Source of the DNA: Alphaproteobacteria bacterium UBA6189
GTDB lineage: Bacteria; Pseudomonadota; Alphaproteobacteria; Rickettsiales; UBA3002
Reading direction: 5' to 3'
DNA length: 19,434 nt
Assembly (NCBI GenBank): GCA_002422745.1
Contig: DITH01000208.1
Coordinates: 1-19,434 of the forward strand
In this document: piece by piece, positions 1-7,113 of the stretch
Position numbering within the stretch: position 1 is the stretch's first letter
Layout of the letters: each line of letters begins with the position of its first letter
Program-made: the position numbers and the translations under genes
The notes under the pieces: generated by a model
Database searches by the model: none
Told to the model about the DNA's origin: nothing
Seen by the model: the letters and a program-made list of their open reading frames with translations, nothing else

Positions 1-745
1 GCAGCACCATGGGGATGCATAGCCACTGGCCCATGGTCAGGCCCAGCGCCAAATACCCCAACTGGGTGTCAGGCTGGCGGAAAAATTCGACCGCAAATCG
101 GCTTAGCCCGTAACCGATCAGGAACACCCCGCTGATCATGCCGCGATAGTGCAGCGCGCGCGTGAAGCGGGCCAGCACGAATAGCACCACAAATAGCAGC
201 ACCCCTTCGAGCGCCGCCTCGTAGAGCTGGCTGGGATGGCGTGGCGCATCACCTGCATGGGGGAATACCATGCCCCAGGGTTGGTTGGTGGGGTGTCCGT
301 ACAGCTCGCCGTTGATGAAATTCGCCAGTCGCCCCAGCAGCAGGCCGATCGGCGTGGCGCAGGCGAGAAAATCCATCACCCGCAGCCATTTCATCTGGTA
401 TTTGCGGGCAAACAGCCAAAAGGCAACCAGCACGCCGAGCAACCCGCCATGGAAGCTCATGCCGCCCTGCCAGATCTTCAGGATATCCGCCGGGTTGGTT
501 AGATAATGCGGGGCGTTGTAAAACAGGATATAGCCCAACCGCCCGCCCAGCAATACGCCCAGCACGGCGTAGAACATGAGATCGTCCTTCGCCTTTTCGG
601 AAAAGACCGGGCGCGGCTGGCGGTTGCTCAGCCAGCCGACATAATAATAGCCGAGGATGATCCCCGCCACATAGGCCAGCGCATACCAATGGATCGCGAT
701 GGGGCCGAGCTGAATGGCAATGGGGTCGATCGAGGGAAAAGTCAT
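1..745 (-). CDS. lgt: Prolipoprotein diacylglyceryl transferase, C-terminus cut by window edge
   Basis: Inner-membrane enzyme that transfers diacylglycerol from phosphatidylglycerol to the lipobox cysteine of prolipoproteins, the first step of lipoprotein maturation. 248 residues are visible, starting MTFPSIDPIAI; the family is usually about 260-300, so only a short C-terminal piece is missing. Family motifs are intact: FHGG at 98-101 (essential His), GRLANFINGE at 138-147, HPSQLYEA at 170-177 and the arginine of FFRQPD at 221-226. Several hydrophobic membrane segments alternate with these motifs. It lies 71 nt downstream of hldD on the same strand, so the two may be co-transcribed. One natural substrate in the window is the MltA lipoprotein. 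The identity rests on the motifs and is close to certain; the start follows the conserved N-terminal pattern. Confidence 0.96.
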   Translation of the reverse strand, partial: MTFPSIDPIAIQLGPIAIHWYALAYVAGIILGYYYVGWLSNRQPRPVFSEKAKDDLMFYAVLGVLLGGRLGYILFYNAPHYLTNPADILKIWQGGMSFHGGLLGVLVAFWLFARKYQMKWLRVMDFLACATPIGLLLGRLANFINGELYGHPTNQPWGMVFPHAGDAPRHPSQLYEAALEGVLLFVVLFVLARFTRALHYRGMISGVFLIGYGLSRFAVEFFRQPDTQLGYLALGLTMGQWLCIPMVL

Positions 746-804
746 CGTGCTTGCTGCCCAGTGCTTAAGGATTCAAGAAGTGAGCGGCGATCTATTGCTG
801 CCAA

Positions 805-816
805 TGCCGGCCGGCA
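805..816. repeat. 12-nt perfect palindrome after hldD
   Basis: TGCCGGCCGGCA is a perfect palindrome immediately 3' of the hldD stop codon. It has no loop and no following T-run, so it is not a typical intrinsic terminator. It could be an mRNA 3' structure or chance in GC-rich DNA. Confidence 0.3.
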
Positions 817-1809
817 CTAGTAGTAATGGTCGTCCTTCTCCAGATAGGTCTGCAGGTAATCGGCCACCCCGTCTTCCAGCGAATAGAAATCGTCGCTGTA
901 GCCTGCTTCACGCAATTTGCCCATATCGGCTTCGGTGAAATACTGGTAGTTCGGGCGAATCGCTTCTGGCATGTCGATATACTGAATGGCAGGCTCCTTG
1001 CCCAGCGCGGCGAAGGTGGCTTTGGCCAAATCGGCAAAGCTGCGCGCCTTGCCGGTGCCGAGATTATACAGCCCGCACACATTCGGGTTGGCGAGCAGCC
1101 AGGCAGTGACCTTCACGCAGTCTTTTACATAGACGAAATCGCGCAGCTGGCCGCCATCCGCATAGTCGGGATGATAGGATTTAAACAGTTTCACCGGGCG
1201 CCCATGTTCGGCATGCGGATAAATCTGGCTGATCACCGAGCGCTGATCGCCCTTATGGTATTCGTTCGGCCCATAAACGTTGAAAAATTTCAGCCCCACC
1301 CATTGCGACGGCACCGGCTCGTTGCCTGCGACCGCGACTGAGACGAACTCGTCGAACAGCTGCTTGCTCCAGCCATAGGCGTTCATGGGGGTGAGTTTTT
1401 TCAGGTAACTGAGGCTCAGATCATCCTTGAACCCGGCGCCGCCATTGCCGTAGGTGGCGGCTGAGGAGGCATAGATAAAGCGTTTTTTGTTCTGCGCCGC
1501 CCAGTTCCATAAGCTACGCGAGAACGTAAAATTATTGGCCAGTAATTTATCGACATCGCGCTCGGTGGTCGAGCTCACCGCGCCCATATGGATGATGGCG
1601 TCCAGCGAGTCCTTGTTCGATTCCAGCCAGTAAAAGGTCTCGCCCGGCGAGATGATCTCGTAAATCGGGTGTTTGGCGAGGTTGCGCCATTTGTCGCTTT
1701 CGCCGAATTCATCGGCCACCACGACGCGGTAATCGGTGTGGTCGGCCAGGGTCCCGGCAATGTTGCTGCCGATAAACCCGCCGCCGCCTGTGACAAGAAT
1801 ACGTTTCAT
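817..1809 (-). CDS. hldD: ADP-L-glycero-D-manno-heptose 6-epimerase
   Basis: Cytoplasmic NAD(P)-dependent epimerase of the extended SDR family. It converts ADP-D-glycero-D-manno-heptose to the L,D form used in the LPS inner core. The 330 residues match the family length (E. coli about 310). The Rossmann motif TGGGGFIG is at 7-14, the catalytic serine lies in IYASSAATYG (112-121), and the catalytic pair is Y145 and K149 in AYGWSKQ. FFNVYGPNEYHKGD (175-188) and LRDFVYVKD (222-230) are typical of HldD rather than of generic NAD-epimerases. The start has a GGAG Shine-Dalgarno 7 nt upstream (1817-1820 on plus). It is divergent from ubiK and upstream of lgt. The other heptose genes (hldE, gmhA, gmhB) are not in the window. 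Confidence 0.96.
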   Translation of the reverse strand: MKRILVTGGGGFIGSNIAGTLADHTDYRVVVADEFGESDKWRNLAKHPIYEIISPGETFYWLESNKDSLDAIIHMGAVSSTTERDVDKLLANNFTFSRSLWNWAAQNKKRFIYASSAATYGNGGAGFKDDLSLSYLKKLTPMNAYGWSKQLFDEFVSVAVAGNEPVPSQWVGLKFFNVYGPNEYHKGDQRSVISQIYPHAEHGRPVKLFKSYHPDYADGGQLRDFVYVKDCVKVTAWLLANPNVCGLYNLGTGKARSFADLAKATFAALGKEPAIQYIDMPEAIRPNYQYFTEADMGKLREAGYSDDFYSLEDGVADYLQTYLEKDDHYY

Positions 1810-1939
1810 GCGAAGTCTCCAGTCGCCGGTGCCAGCGAAGAGGTATTGTTATTTCAATTTTGTTGCACCATATTCCCACCATACTGGCAACTCTATTCCT
1901 TATTCTGGCGTCGGATCGCCGGAGACCGGAGACTCACTG

Positions 1940-2176
1940 ATGCAAAAAGACTCCCGCCTGTTCGAAGATATCGCCAAGCTCGCCTCGGGGGCTGCCGGCG
2001 CGGCGATGGATCTGCGCCGCGAGATCGAATCTGCCGTTACCGATCGGGTCGAGCGGCTGATGGCACGCGGCAATTTCGTGACCCGCGAGGAATTCGAGGT
2101 GGTCAAGGAAATGGCGCAGAAGGCCCGTCAGGAAAATGAAGCGCTCAAGGCCGAGCTGGAAACGCTGAAATCCTGA
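1940..2176 (+). CDS. ubiK: UbiK-family (BMFP) accessory factor
   Basis: A small 78-residue protein of the BMFP/UbiK family, whose E. coli member assists ubiquinone biosynthesis under aerobic conditions and forms trimeric coiled coils with membrane-fusogenic activity in vitro. Visible: an amphipathic N-terminal helix (about 5-40), the linker NFVTREEFEVVK (45-56) that is the family hallmark, and a C-terminal heptad coiled coil (about 52-77). A longer in-frame open stretch begins at 1736, but I start at the ATG at 1940. It has a GGAG at 1928-1931 with an 8-nt spacer, gives the family length, and avoids overlap with hldD. Its stop directly abuts the stop of the convergent pseudopilin gene, leaving no room for a terminator. 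Confidence 0.9.
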   Translation: MQKDSRLFEDIAKLASGAAGAAMDLRREIESAVTDRVERLMARGNFVTREEFEVVKEMAQKARQENEALKAELETLKS

Positions 2177-2998
2177 TTAAAACCCCAACCTAAAAATCAA
2201 CGCACACCGAATCGTGGTGTCGCTTAGCGCGTAATTGGCGCTGGCGGGCGTTATGCTGTCGGCACACAACGCCGAACCCGCATCGCCACCGCCATGATTA
2301 TAGCGCGCCGTCATTACCCGGCCCGAGGCGGGGAGCCCATCATCGAGCTTACTATCGATATTCCATGCTTCCTCCGGGCGGATGGCCGGGCCCATACCGA
2401 CATCATGAAAACCGCCCTGGCGGCCGAAAAACAGCACATGCTGGTAATTCGCATCATAGTAATGCGTATTGTAGTTCGTGCCGACATGCATCAGGTTGAA
2501 GCCCGCCCCCTGGATGCGTGACGCGGGCACGTTCCAGCCATAATCCAGCACCATGCCGTTATTGCTGGCGACTCCAGCATACTGCCCTTCGAGCAGCCCG
2601 GCATTGGCCAGATGCTGCCAGGCGCGAAAGGTTTCATAGCGCACATTGCCGCTGCCGCCTTGAAAATAGCCGATCTGCCCGTTGCCGCCGCCATTGCAGG
2701 TGGCCTGCCCCGTCGCCGGGCTGGTATGGTCGAGCCCGCGGCAGGTGGCATCCACCCCATCGGCCGTGCCGCCCGCCTGTGCGCCCCAGAATCGTACGGC
2801 GTTGGCCATATCCCCCGGCAGGGCGAAATATTTATCGCGAAAGGCGCTGATGGCCGTCACATATTGGTCGCGCTGGGTGGCGACGCTGCGCAACTCGCTC
2901 GCCCGAATCAGCGAGCGCCCGGCGAGAATACCACCCACCAACAGGCCGAGAATCACCAGCACGATGGAAAGTTCGACCAGGCTGAATCCGCGTCGCAT
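2177..2998 (-). CDS. Prepilin-like protein, third of tandem triplet
   Basis: A 273-residue pseudopilin-like protein with a class III (type IV prepilin) signal. The leader is only four residues (MRRG), cleavage is expected between G4 and F5, the conserved glutamate at mature position +5 is E9, and a hydrophobic helix covers about 8-27. Then comes a family-wide block, FRDKYFALPGDMANAVRFWG (53-72), a Cys pair (C86, C101), a Gly/Asn-rich stretch and a C-terminal Cys pair (C245, C265) with an IRCALIF end. Pseudopilins are processed by a PilD/GspO-type peptidase and build type II secretion pseudopili or type IV pili; no such machinery lies here, so the role is unknown. It is closest to the gene at 3794-4630, sharing the stretch from TCR through TSPATGQATCN. 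The start has GAGG about 4 nt upstream, and a 6-nt gap separates it from the preceding paralog. Confidence 0.9.
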   Translation of the reverse strand: MRRGFSLVELSIVLVILGLLVGGILAGRSLIRASELRSVATQRDQYVTAISAFRDKYFALPGDMANAVRFWGAQAGGTADGVDATCRGLDHTSPATGQATCNGGGNGQIGYFQGGSGNVRYETFRAWQHLANAGLLEGQYAGVASNNGMVLDYGWNVPASRIQGAGFNLMHVGTNYNTHYYDANYQHVLFFGRQGGFHDVGMGPAIRPEEAWNIDSKLDDGLPASGRVMTARYNHGGGDAGSALCADSITPASANYALSDTTIRCALIFRLGF

Positions 2999-3004
2999 GA
3001 TGCC

Positions 3005-3793
3005 TCAAAACTGTTTTCTGAAAATCAGCATACACTGAATGGTCGCATCATTCAGCCGGTAGCTGACATCATGGTTCTGTTTCGTGTTGGTACCGGTATT
3101 GGCCACGGTGCAATCGCCAAAATGGCGCACGATGACCCTCCCATAGGCAGGCATGCCATCATCGAGTTTGCTGTCGAGATTCCATGCCTCCTCGGGTCGC
3201 AGAATTTTCTCATGCGTAAGTGTATCGGCCGTTGGCCCGCCAAAAATGAGCGTATTACCATACTCCATTTGAAAAACCGTGGGGCCACCATTGGGGTTAT
3301 AGTTATAGGTCGACCAGCCACCGGCCGGGAACTTGGCGGGCGGCACATTGGTGCCAATCACCGCATGGTTGGACGCCCCCGCTCCGGCCGCGCCGGTATA
3401 GGTACCCTCGATCAGCCCGGCATTGGCCAGATGCTGCCAGAAGCGGAAAATCTCGTTATCTTCAATCGTGCCGCCATTATAGGCGCCCACAATGCCGTCG
3501 CCATCGCCATTACAAGTGGCGGTGGTGGTGCTGGCGAAGGCGCGGCAGGTCGAATCCTGCCCGGTACCGGCGGCAATGCCCCAGAATTTAGTCGCGTTGT
3601 TCATGTCGCCCGGCAGGGCAAAATATCTATCGCGAAAGGCCATCACGGCGGTTTTATAGCGGTGATGTTCGCTGCCGATCGACCGCAGCTCACTGGCGCG
3701 AATCAGCGAGCGCCCGGCGAGAATCCCACCCACCAGCAGACCCAGAATCACCAGCACGATGGAAAGTTCGACCAATGAAAAGCCGCGGCGCAT
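3005..3793 (-). CDS. Prepilin-like protein, second of tandem triplet
   Basis: A 262-residue paralog of its two neighbours. Its first 37 residues are identical to those of the 2177-2998 product: leader MRRG, cleavage before F5, E9 at mature +5, and a hydrophobic helix of about 20 residues. It keeps the AFRDRYFALPGDMNNATKFWG-type block and the Cys pairs, but the middle has diverged and is shorter, with CRAF and ATC replacing the longer loop of the others. It also keeps RFWQHLANAGLIEGTY, RPEEAWNLDSKLDDG and an IQCMLIF end. Its ATG follows the previous gene's stop directly (TAAATG), so translation is probably coupled; only a weak TGGGG precedes it. By sequence it is the outlier of the three, which fits an older duplication or specialisation as a different pilus subunit. 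The function is not established. Confidence 0.9.
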   Translation of the reverse strand: MRRGFSLVELSIVLVILGLLVGGILAGRSLIRASELRSIGSEHHRYKTAVMAFRDRYFALPGDMNNATKFWGIAAGTGQDSTCRAFASTTTATCNGDGDGIVGAYNGGTIEDNEIFRFWQHLANAGLIEGTYTGAAGAGASNHAVIGTNVPPAKFPAGGWSTYNYNPNGGPTVFQMEYGNTLIFGGPTADTLTHEKILRPEEAWNLDSKLDDGMPAYGRVIVRHFGDCTVANTGTNTKQNHDVSYRLNDATIQCMLIFRKQF

Positions 3794-4630
3794 TTAAAAC
3801 CCCAGCAGAAAAATAAGCCCGCAGCGAATTTCCGTGTCGCTCAAGGCGTATTCCGCACTGGAAGCCGTGGCGCTGGTGGCACAGTTCGCCGAGCTGCCAT
3901 CGCCATGCGGGTTGCCGTATTTCGCGGTCATCACCCGGCCATAAGCGGGTCTGCCGTCATCCAGTTTGGTGTCGATGTTCCAGGCATCCTCCGGGCGAAT
4001 GGCGGCGTAAAATCCCATGCCGTGCTGCGAGCCGGGTTTGCCAAAAAACAGCACATGGTTGTAGTCGCGGCTATAGAGAAACGTACTGTTGGGGTCGCTG
4101 CCGATGTAAATCAGGTTAAAGCCCGCCCCCTGCACTTTCGACGCCGGGATGTTCCAACCGGGCAGCATATTGGTGGCGCTGTCCATCACGCCGCTGAACT
4201 GGCCGCTGACCAGCCCGGCATTGGCCATATGCTGCCAGGCGCGCAGTGATTCAAACCGTGCATTGCCGGTGGTGGCCTGCCACAAGCCTATCTGCCCGTT
4301 GCCGTTGCCGTTACAGGTGGCCTGCCCGGTGGCGGGGCTGGTATGGTCGAGCGTGCGGCAGGTGCCGTCCCATCCCTCAGCCGTACCGCCCGCCTGCGCA
4401 CCCCAGAAGTTTACGGCCGTGGCCATGTCGCCCGGCAGCGCCATGAACTGGTCGCGAAAGGCGGTGACGGCAGTGAGGTATTGGGCGCGGTCGGCGGTGA
4501 CGGAGCGCAGCTCACCTGCACGGATCAAACTCCGCCCGGCGAGGATGCCGCCTACCAGCAGGCCGATAATCACCATTACGATGGCGAGTTCGACGAGGGT
4601 AAATCCACGCTGTAAGGGGGAATGATTCAC
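3794..4630 (-). CDS. Prepilin-like protein, first of tandem triplet
   Basis: A 278-residue prepilin-like protein and the promoter-proximal gene of the triplet. It has a longer leader (MNHSPLQRG), cleavage before F10, E14 at mature +5, and a hydrophobic helix at about 13-32. Conserved blocks are FRDQFMALPGDMATAVNFWG, RAWQHMANAGLVSGQ, NVPAS/NIPAS-KVQGAGFNLIYIG, RPEDAWNIDTKLDDG and the end IRCGLIFLLGF. The start codon is GTG (CAC at 4628-4630 on plus) and I see no good Shine-Dalgarno before it; it is the only start in frame that gives a proper prepilin leader. The large C-terminal domain with paired cysteines resembles pseudopilin or minor-pilin ectodomains, but I cannot assign it to a named GspG/H/I/J/K class. 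Confidence 0.88.
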   Translation of the reverse strand: MNHSPLQRGFTLVELAIVMVIIGLLVGGILAGRSLIRAGELRSVTADRAQYLTAVTAFRDQFMALPGDMATAVNFWGAQAGGTAEGWDGTCRTLDHTSPATGQATCNGNGNGQIGLWQATTGNARFESLRAWQHMANAGLVSGQFSGVMDSATNMLPGWNIPASKVQGAGFNLIYIGSDPNSTFLYSRDYNHVLFFGKPGSQHGMGFYAAIRPEDAWNIDTKLDDGRPAYGRVMTAKYGNPHGDGSSANCATSATASSAEYALSDTEIRCGLIFLLGF

Positions 4631-4890
4631 GGTGGCGGGATGATAGCATTTTTTCGCCGCGCGTCGTATTTTTTTTCGTTCCGGGCCATGTGCGGTGCAA
4701 AATAATTTCCAACCGTTGCACCACCACCATTAGTAGGTCACTTCCCAACAGCCCTACCATATTTTGTTGGACAGACCCCCCGTATCTATGTTCTAGTTTT
4801 GCTGTGCCACGCATCGTCCATCCCCCGATGCCAAGAGCACGGACAACCCGGCAAGTAGAACCAGGGTAACTATTTAAGGAGTCACGCCTT
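4631..4890. other. Divergent intergenic region, pseudopilin triplet / ybjN
   Basis: A 260-base divergent control region without a credible ORF. On the minus strand it carries a sigma54-like element (4696-4711, listed separately). On the plus strand a weak sigma70-like pair, TTGTTG at 4764-4769 and TATGTT at 4787-4792 with a 17-nt spacer, could drive ybjN; each hexamer matches consensus at only half to two-thirds of positions. AAGGAG at 4876-4881 is a good ribosome binding site for ybjN. The A/T-rich tract at 4649-4679 includes TTTTTT and TTTTTTTT-like runs. Confidence 0.5.
4696..4711 (-). promoter_or_regulatory. Candidate sigma54 (-24/-12) promoter for pseudopilin genes
   Basis: On the minus strand TGGAAATTATTTTGCA places GG and GC exactly 10 nt apart, as in the sigma54 consensus TGGCAC-N5-TTGCW. 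The -12 half (TTGCA) is perfect and the -24 half keeps TGG and one further match. The predicted start near 4685 leaves a leader of about 55 nt before the GTG of the first pseudopilin gene. Sigma54 control of pilin genes is well known in other proteobacteria; its use here is inference, and no activator site was identified. Confidence 0.35.
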
Positions 4891-5391
4891 ATGTCCGCTG
4901 TTCAATTTTCCGAAAGCCTGCATGCCAATCCGCTCGATCTCGCCGAACAGCTGGTGATGGATCGCGAGTGGTTGTTCGACCGCCCGATGGACGAGGAGCT
5001 GGTCGCCGAAGTGCAGTCGAGCTGGTGCAATTTTCGCATCTGGTTTACCTGGCAGCCGGATTTGAACGCGGTGATTTTCTCCTGCGCGTACGACCAGAAA
5101 ATTCCCGAGAAACAGCGCGCCAAAATCTACCCGCTGCTGGCCTCGGTCAACGAGCGCATGTGGCTTGGGCATTTCGATTTGGGTAGCGACGACGGGCTGG
5201 TTATGTACCGCCATGCGCTGCTGCTGCGCGGCGGCGTGGGTGCCAGCCCGGAGCAGATTGAGGATTTGATCGATATTGCCCTTACCGAGTGCAATCGTTT
5301 CTACCCGGCATTCCAATCGGTGCTGTGGGGCGGCAACACGGTCGAGGAAGCACTCGAGATCGCCTTGCTGGATACGGTGGGCGAGGCGTAA
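4891..5391 (+). CDS. YbjN-domain protein
   Basis: A 166-residue YbjN-family protein, with a fold related to type III secretion chaperones. Its biochemical role is not established; E. coli YbjN affects motility, stress survival and other traits when perturbed. Visible: WFTWQPDLNAVIFSCAYD (51-68), where aromatic strands typical of the family occur, a central KIYPLLASVNERMWLGHFDL block and LMYRHALLLRGG-like strands, then an acidic C-terminal helix. There are no signal peptide or membrane segments, so it is probably cytoplasmic. The start is strongly supported by AAGGAG at 4876-4881 with a 9-nt spacer. In many alphaproteobacteria ybjN sits directly upstream of proC; here dnaQ is interposed on the opposite strand. 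Confidence 0.85.
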   Translation: MSAVQFSESLHANPLDLAEQLVMDREWLFDRPMDEELVAEVQSSWCNFRIWFTWQPDLNAVIFSCAYDQKIPEKQRAKIYPLLASVNERMWLGHFDLGSDDGLVMYRHALLLRGGVGASPEQIEDLIDIALTECNRFYPAFQSVLWGGNTVEEALEIALLDTVGEA

Positions 5392-5400
5392 CCCACGCTT

Positions 5401-6081
5401 CTACTGCACCAGCCAGATCGCCTGCTTGATTTTCTGCAGCATGGTTTTATGCGCCGCCAGTTCCTCGGCACTGGGCGGGAAGTGCCGCGCGCGGATGGCC
5501 GTTTGACCATGAAAACTCAGATCGACCGTGATCGTTTCTTCGGCATGGGCCACCAGCCCGAGGGTCGATTGCCGCCCGCCTTTGAGCTCCAGATACACGT
5601 CGGCCAGCAGTTCGGCATCGAGCAGCGCGCCGTGTTTGGTGCGAGCCGATAAGTCGATATTGAAACGTTTGCACAACGCATCGAGGCTGGCCGGCTGACC
5701 GGGAAACATGCGGCGCGCCATCAGCACGGTGTCGATCGTCCGCTCCATCGGCAGCATCGGGTGGCCGAGCGAATTTAATTCGGCATTGAGGAATTTCATG
5801 TCGAACGCGGCGTTATGGATCACCAGCGTACTATCGCCGATAAATTCCAGGAACGACCGCGCGACCGCTTTAAAAAGCGGCTTGTCTTTTAGGAATTCCG
5901 CCGAAATGCCGTGCACGTTTTCCGCCTCGCGCGGCATGTCGCGTTCGGGGTTCAGGTAGCTGTGAAAATAATTGCCGGTGCGGATGTGGTTGATAAGCTC
6001 GACACAGCCGATCTCGACCAGCCGGTGGCCGGATGCCGGGTCGAGGCCGGTCGTTTCTGTATCAAGCACGATTTCACGCAT
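5401..6081 (-). CDS. dnaQ: DNA polymerase III epsilon subunit (3'-5' proofreading exonuclease)
   Basis: DEDDh-family exonuclease that proofreads within the replicative DNA polymerase III core. It has 226 residues against about 243 in E. coli. The catalytic motifs are complete: DTETTG (Exo I, D7 and E9), HNAAFD (Exo II, D94) and the ExoIII-epsilon motif H150-x4-D155 in KHGALLDAELLAD. The C-terminal tail beyond about 180 would carry the alpha-subunit clamp contact. The stop lies 9 nt from the convergent ybjN stop. No strong Shine-Dalgarno precedes the ATG. In many alphaproteobacteria dnaQ follows coaE near secB; here it is about 6.5 kb from coaE, which suggests a local rearrangement. Confidence 0.95.
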   Translation of the reverse strand: MREIVLDTETTGLDPASGHRLVEIGCVELINHIRTGNYFHSYLNPERDMPREAENVHGISAEFLKDKPLFKAVARSFLEFIGDSTLVIHNAAFDMKFLNAELNSLGHPMLPMERTIDTVLMARRMFPGQPASLDALCKRFNIDLSARTKHGALLDAELLADVYLELKGGRQSTLGLVAHAEETITVDLSFHGQTAIRARHFPPSAEELAAHKTMLQKIKQAIWLVQ

Positions 6082-6178
6082 CGGCTAGATGTAGCCCAAG
6101 CCACTCCCGTGGGGCGACTGTTTTTTTACATTGCTCCACTGTCACCTGCCCCCTACAACAACCGCGGAAGGATACGTC

Positions 6179-6988
6179 ATGGCAATCTCAGAACCGATCG
6201 TGATTTTGGGTGGCGGCCATATGGGCACCACCCTCGCCACACGCTGGCGTCAGGCCGTCGCCTCGACCGCCGGCATCCATGTGATCGAAACCAGCAAAGA
6301 CGCCCGCGCCAAGTTTGCCGGGACCGGCATCACCGTGCATGGCAGTATCGAGGAATTCAACCTCATGCGCGGCATCCTGGTGCTGGCGGTGAAGCCGCAA
6401 ACCTACCCCAATATCGCCGAAAAAATTAAGCAGCATCTGGTCAAGGGATCGGTCACGGTGGTGTCGATCATGGCGGGTATCACCCTCGATGAATTACAAA
6501 AACTCACCCCCCGCTCAGTCCGGCTGATGCCCAATACCCCGGCGCTGGTTGGCGAAGGCATGACCGTCGCCTGCAACCCCAGGCTGGAACGCAGCGCGCG
6601 CAACACCATTACCAAATTATTCGAAACGGCCGGGCGTGTCGTCTGGGTCGAGGACGAAGCGCTGATGCATGGCGCAACCGCCGTTTCCGGCTCCGGCCCC
6701 GCCTATGTTTATGCCTTCATGGAGGCGTTCGAGAACGCGGCGCGCAAAATCGGCATGCCGCACGATGTCGCCCGCCAGCTGGTGGTGCAAACCGTGCTGG
6801 GTGCTGCGCAAATGGCCAAGCTTTCCGACGAGGAGCCGATGCTGTTGCGGCGCAATGTCACCAGCCCCAAAGGCACCACCGAAGCCGCCCTCAACCGGTT
6901 ACTGCATGAGGGAAAATTTATGCAGCTGATGGAAGAGGCCGTGGAGGCGGCATACAACCGCTCGAAAGAATTGGCCGAGGGCCATTAG
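6179..6988 (+). CDS. proC: Pyrroline-5-carboxylate reductase
   Basis: Cytoplasmic NAD(P)H-dependent enzyme for the last step of proline synthesis, reducing 1-pyrroline-5-carboxylate to L-proline. It has 269 residues, the usual length. The N-terminal Rossmann motif GGGHMG is at 11-16; VKPQ at 71-74 and RLMPNTPALVGEG at 115-127 are family signatures; and the dimerisation/substrate domain has ATAVSGSGPAY (167-177) and VTSPKGTTEAAL (227-238). The frame is open further upstream (from 6131), but the ATG at 6179 has GGAAGGA at 6166-6172 with a 6-nt spacer and yields the standard N-terminus. It is divergent from dnaQ, and the phasin gene follows 125 nt downstream behind its own promoter. Confidence 0.96.
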   Translation: MAISEPIVILGGGHMGTTLATRWRQAVASTAGIHVIETSKDARAKFAGTGITVHGSIEEFNLMRGILVLAVKPQTYPNIAEKIKQHLVKGSVTVVSIMAGITLDELQKLTPRSVRLMPNTPALVGEGMTVACNPRLERSARNTITKLFETAGRVVWVEDEALMHGATAVSGSGPAYVYAFMEAFENAARKIGMPHDVARQLVVQTVLGAAQMAKLSDEEPMLLRRNVTSPKGTTEAALNRLLHEGKFMQLMEEAVEAAYNRSKELAEGH

Positions 6989-7009
6989 CCCCGGGTTTCC
7001 ACAAAAATG

Positions 7010-7019
7010 TTGCATTGCA
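7010..7019 (+). promoter_or_regulatory. TGCA-rich box upstream of phasin promoter (box 1)
   Basis: TTGCATTGCA lies 10 nt upstream of the phasin -35. A second copy with one change, TTGCACTGCA, is at 7057-7066 and overlaps the end of the -10. Phasin genes in PHA-producing bacteria are commonly repressed by PhaR, which prefers TGC/GCA-rich sites. Operator function is inferred from the sequence pattern and gene type only. Confidence 0.45.
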
Positions 7020-7029
7020 CAAAAGGCAG

Positions 7030-7058
7030 TTGACAACCGGCGGTAGCATCGCTATATT
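7030..7058 (+). promoter_or_regulatory. Sigma70-type promoter for phasin
   Basis: TTGACA at 7030-7035 (perfect -35), an optimal 17-nt spacer, and TATATT at 7053-7058 (5 of 6 for the -10). Transcription should start around 7065, leaving a leader of about 50 nt with AGGAG just before the phasin ATG. It is the best sigma70 match noticed in the window and predicts strong expression when not repressed. Confidence 0.85.
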
Positions 7059-7066
7059 GCACTGCA
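7057..7066 (+). promoter_or_regulatory. TGCA-rich box overlapping -10/+1 (box 2)
   Basis: TTGCACTGCA overlaps the last two bases of the -10 and covers the expected transcription start; it continues as GCAC. With box 1 at 7010-7019 it flanks the promoter, an arrangement expected of a repressor operator. PhaR-type regulation is inference; no phaR gene is present in the window. Confidence 0.45.
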
Positions 7067-7113
7067 GCACGGCGCAATCCGCGCTTTGTACTATAAAATG
7101 CAGGAGAGCAACC

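Noticed and set aside
249-689. 146-codon minus-strand frame within lgt
   Set aside because: Wrong frame. The lgt frame from 745 carries all Lgt motifs and runs off the window edge.
826-1341. 171-codon plus-strand frame opposite hldD
   Set aside because: Antisense to a fully motif-supported epimerase, and no ribosome binding site or family resemblance is seen.
2612-3778. 388-codon open frame on the plus strand across two pseudopilin genes
   Set aside because: It is antisense to genes with clear prepilin signals and paralogy. Its Gly/Ala/Arg/His-rich translation has no recognisable motif, as expected for a shadow frame in GC-rich DNA, and it repeats because the underlying genes are paralogs.
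6098-6126. Possible terminator between dnaQ and proC (CCAC/GTGG then T-run)
   Set aside because: The stem is only 4 bp and does not sit against the T-run, and no plus-strand gene ends just upstream, since dnaQ is on the minus strand and starts here.
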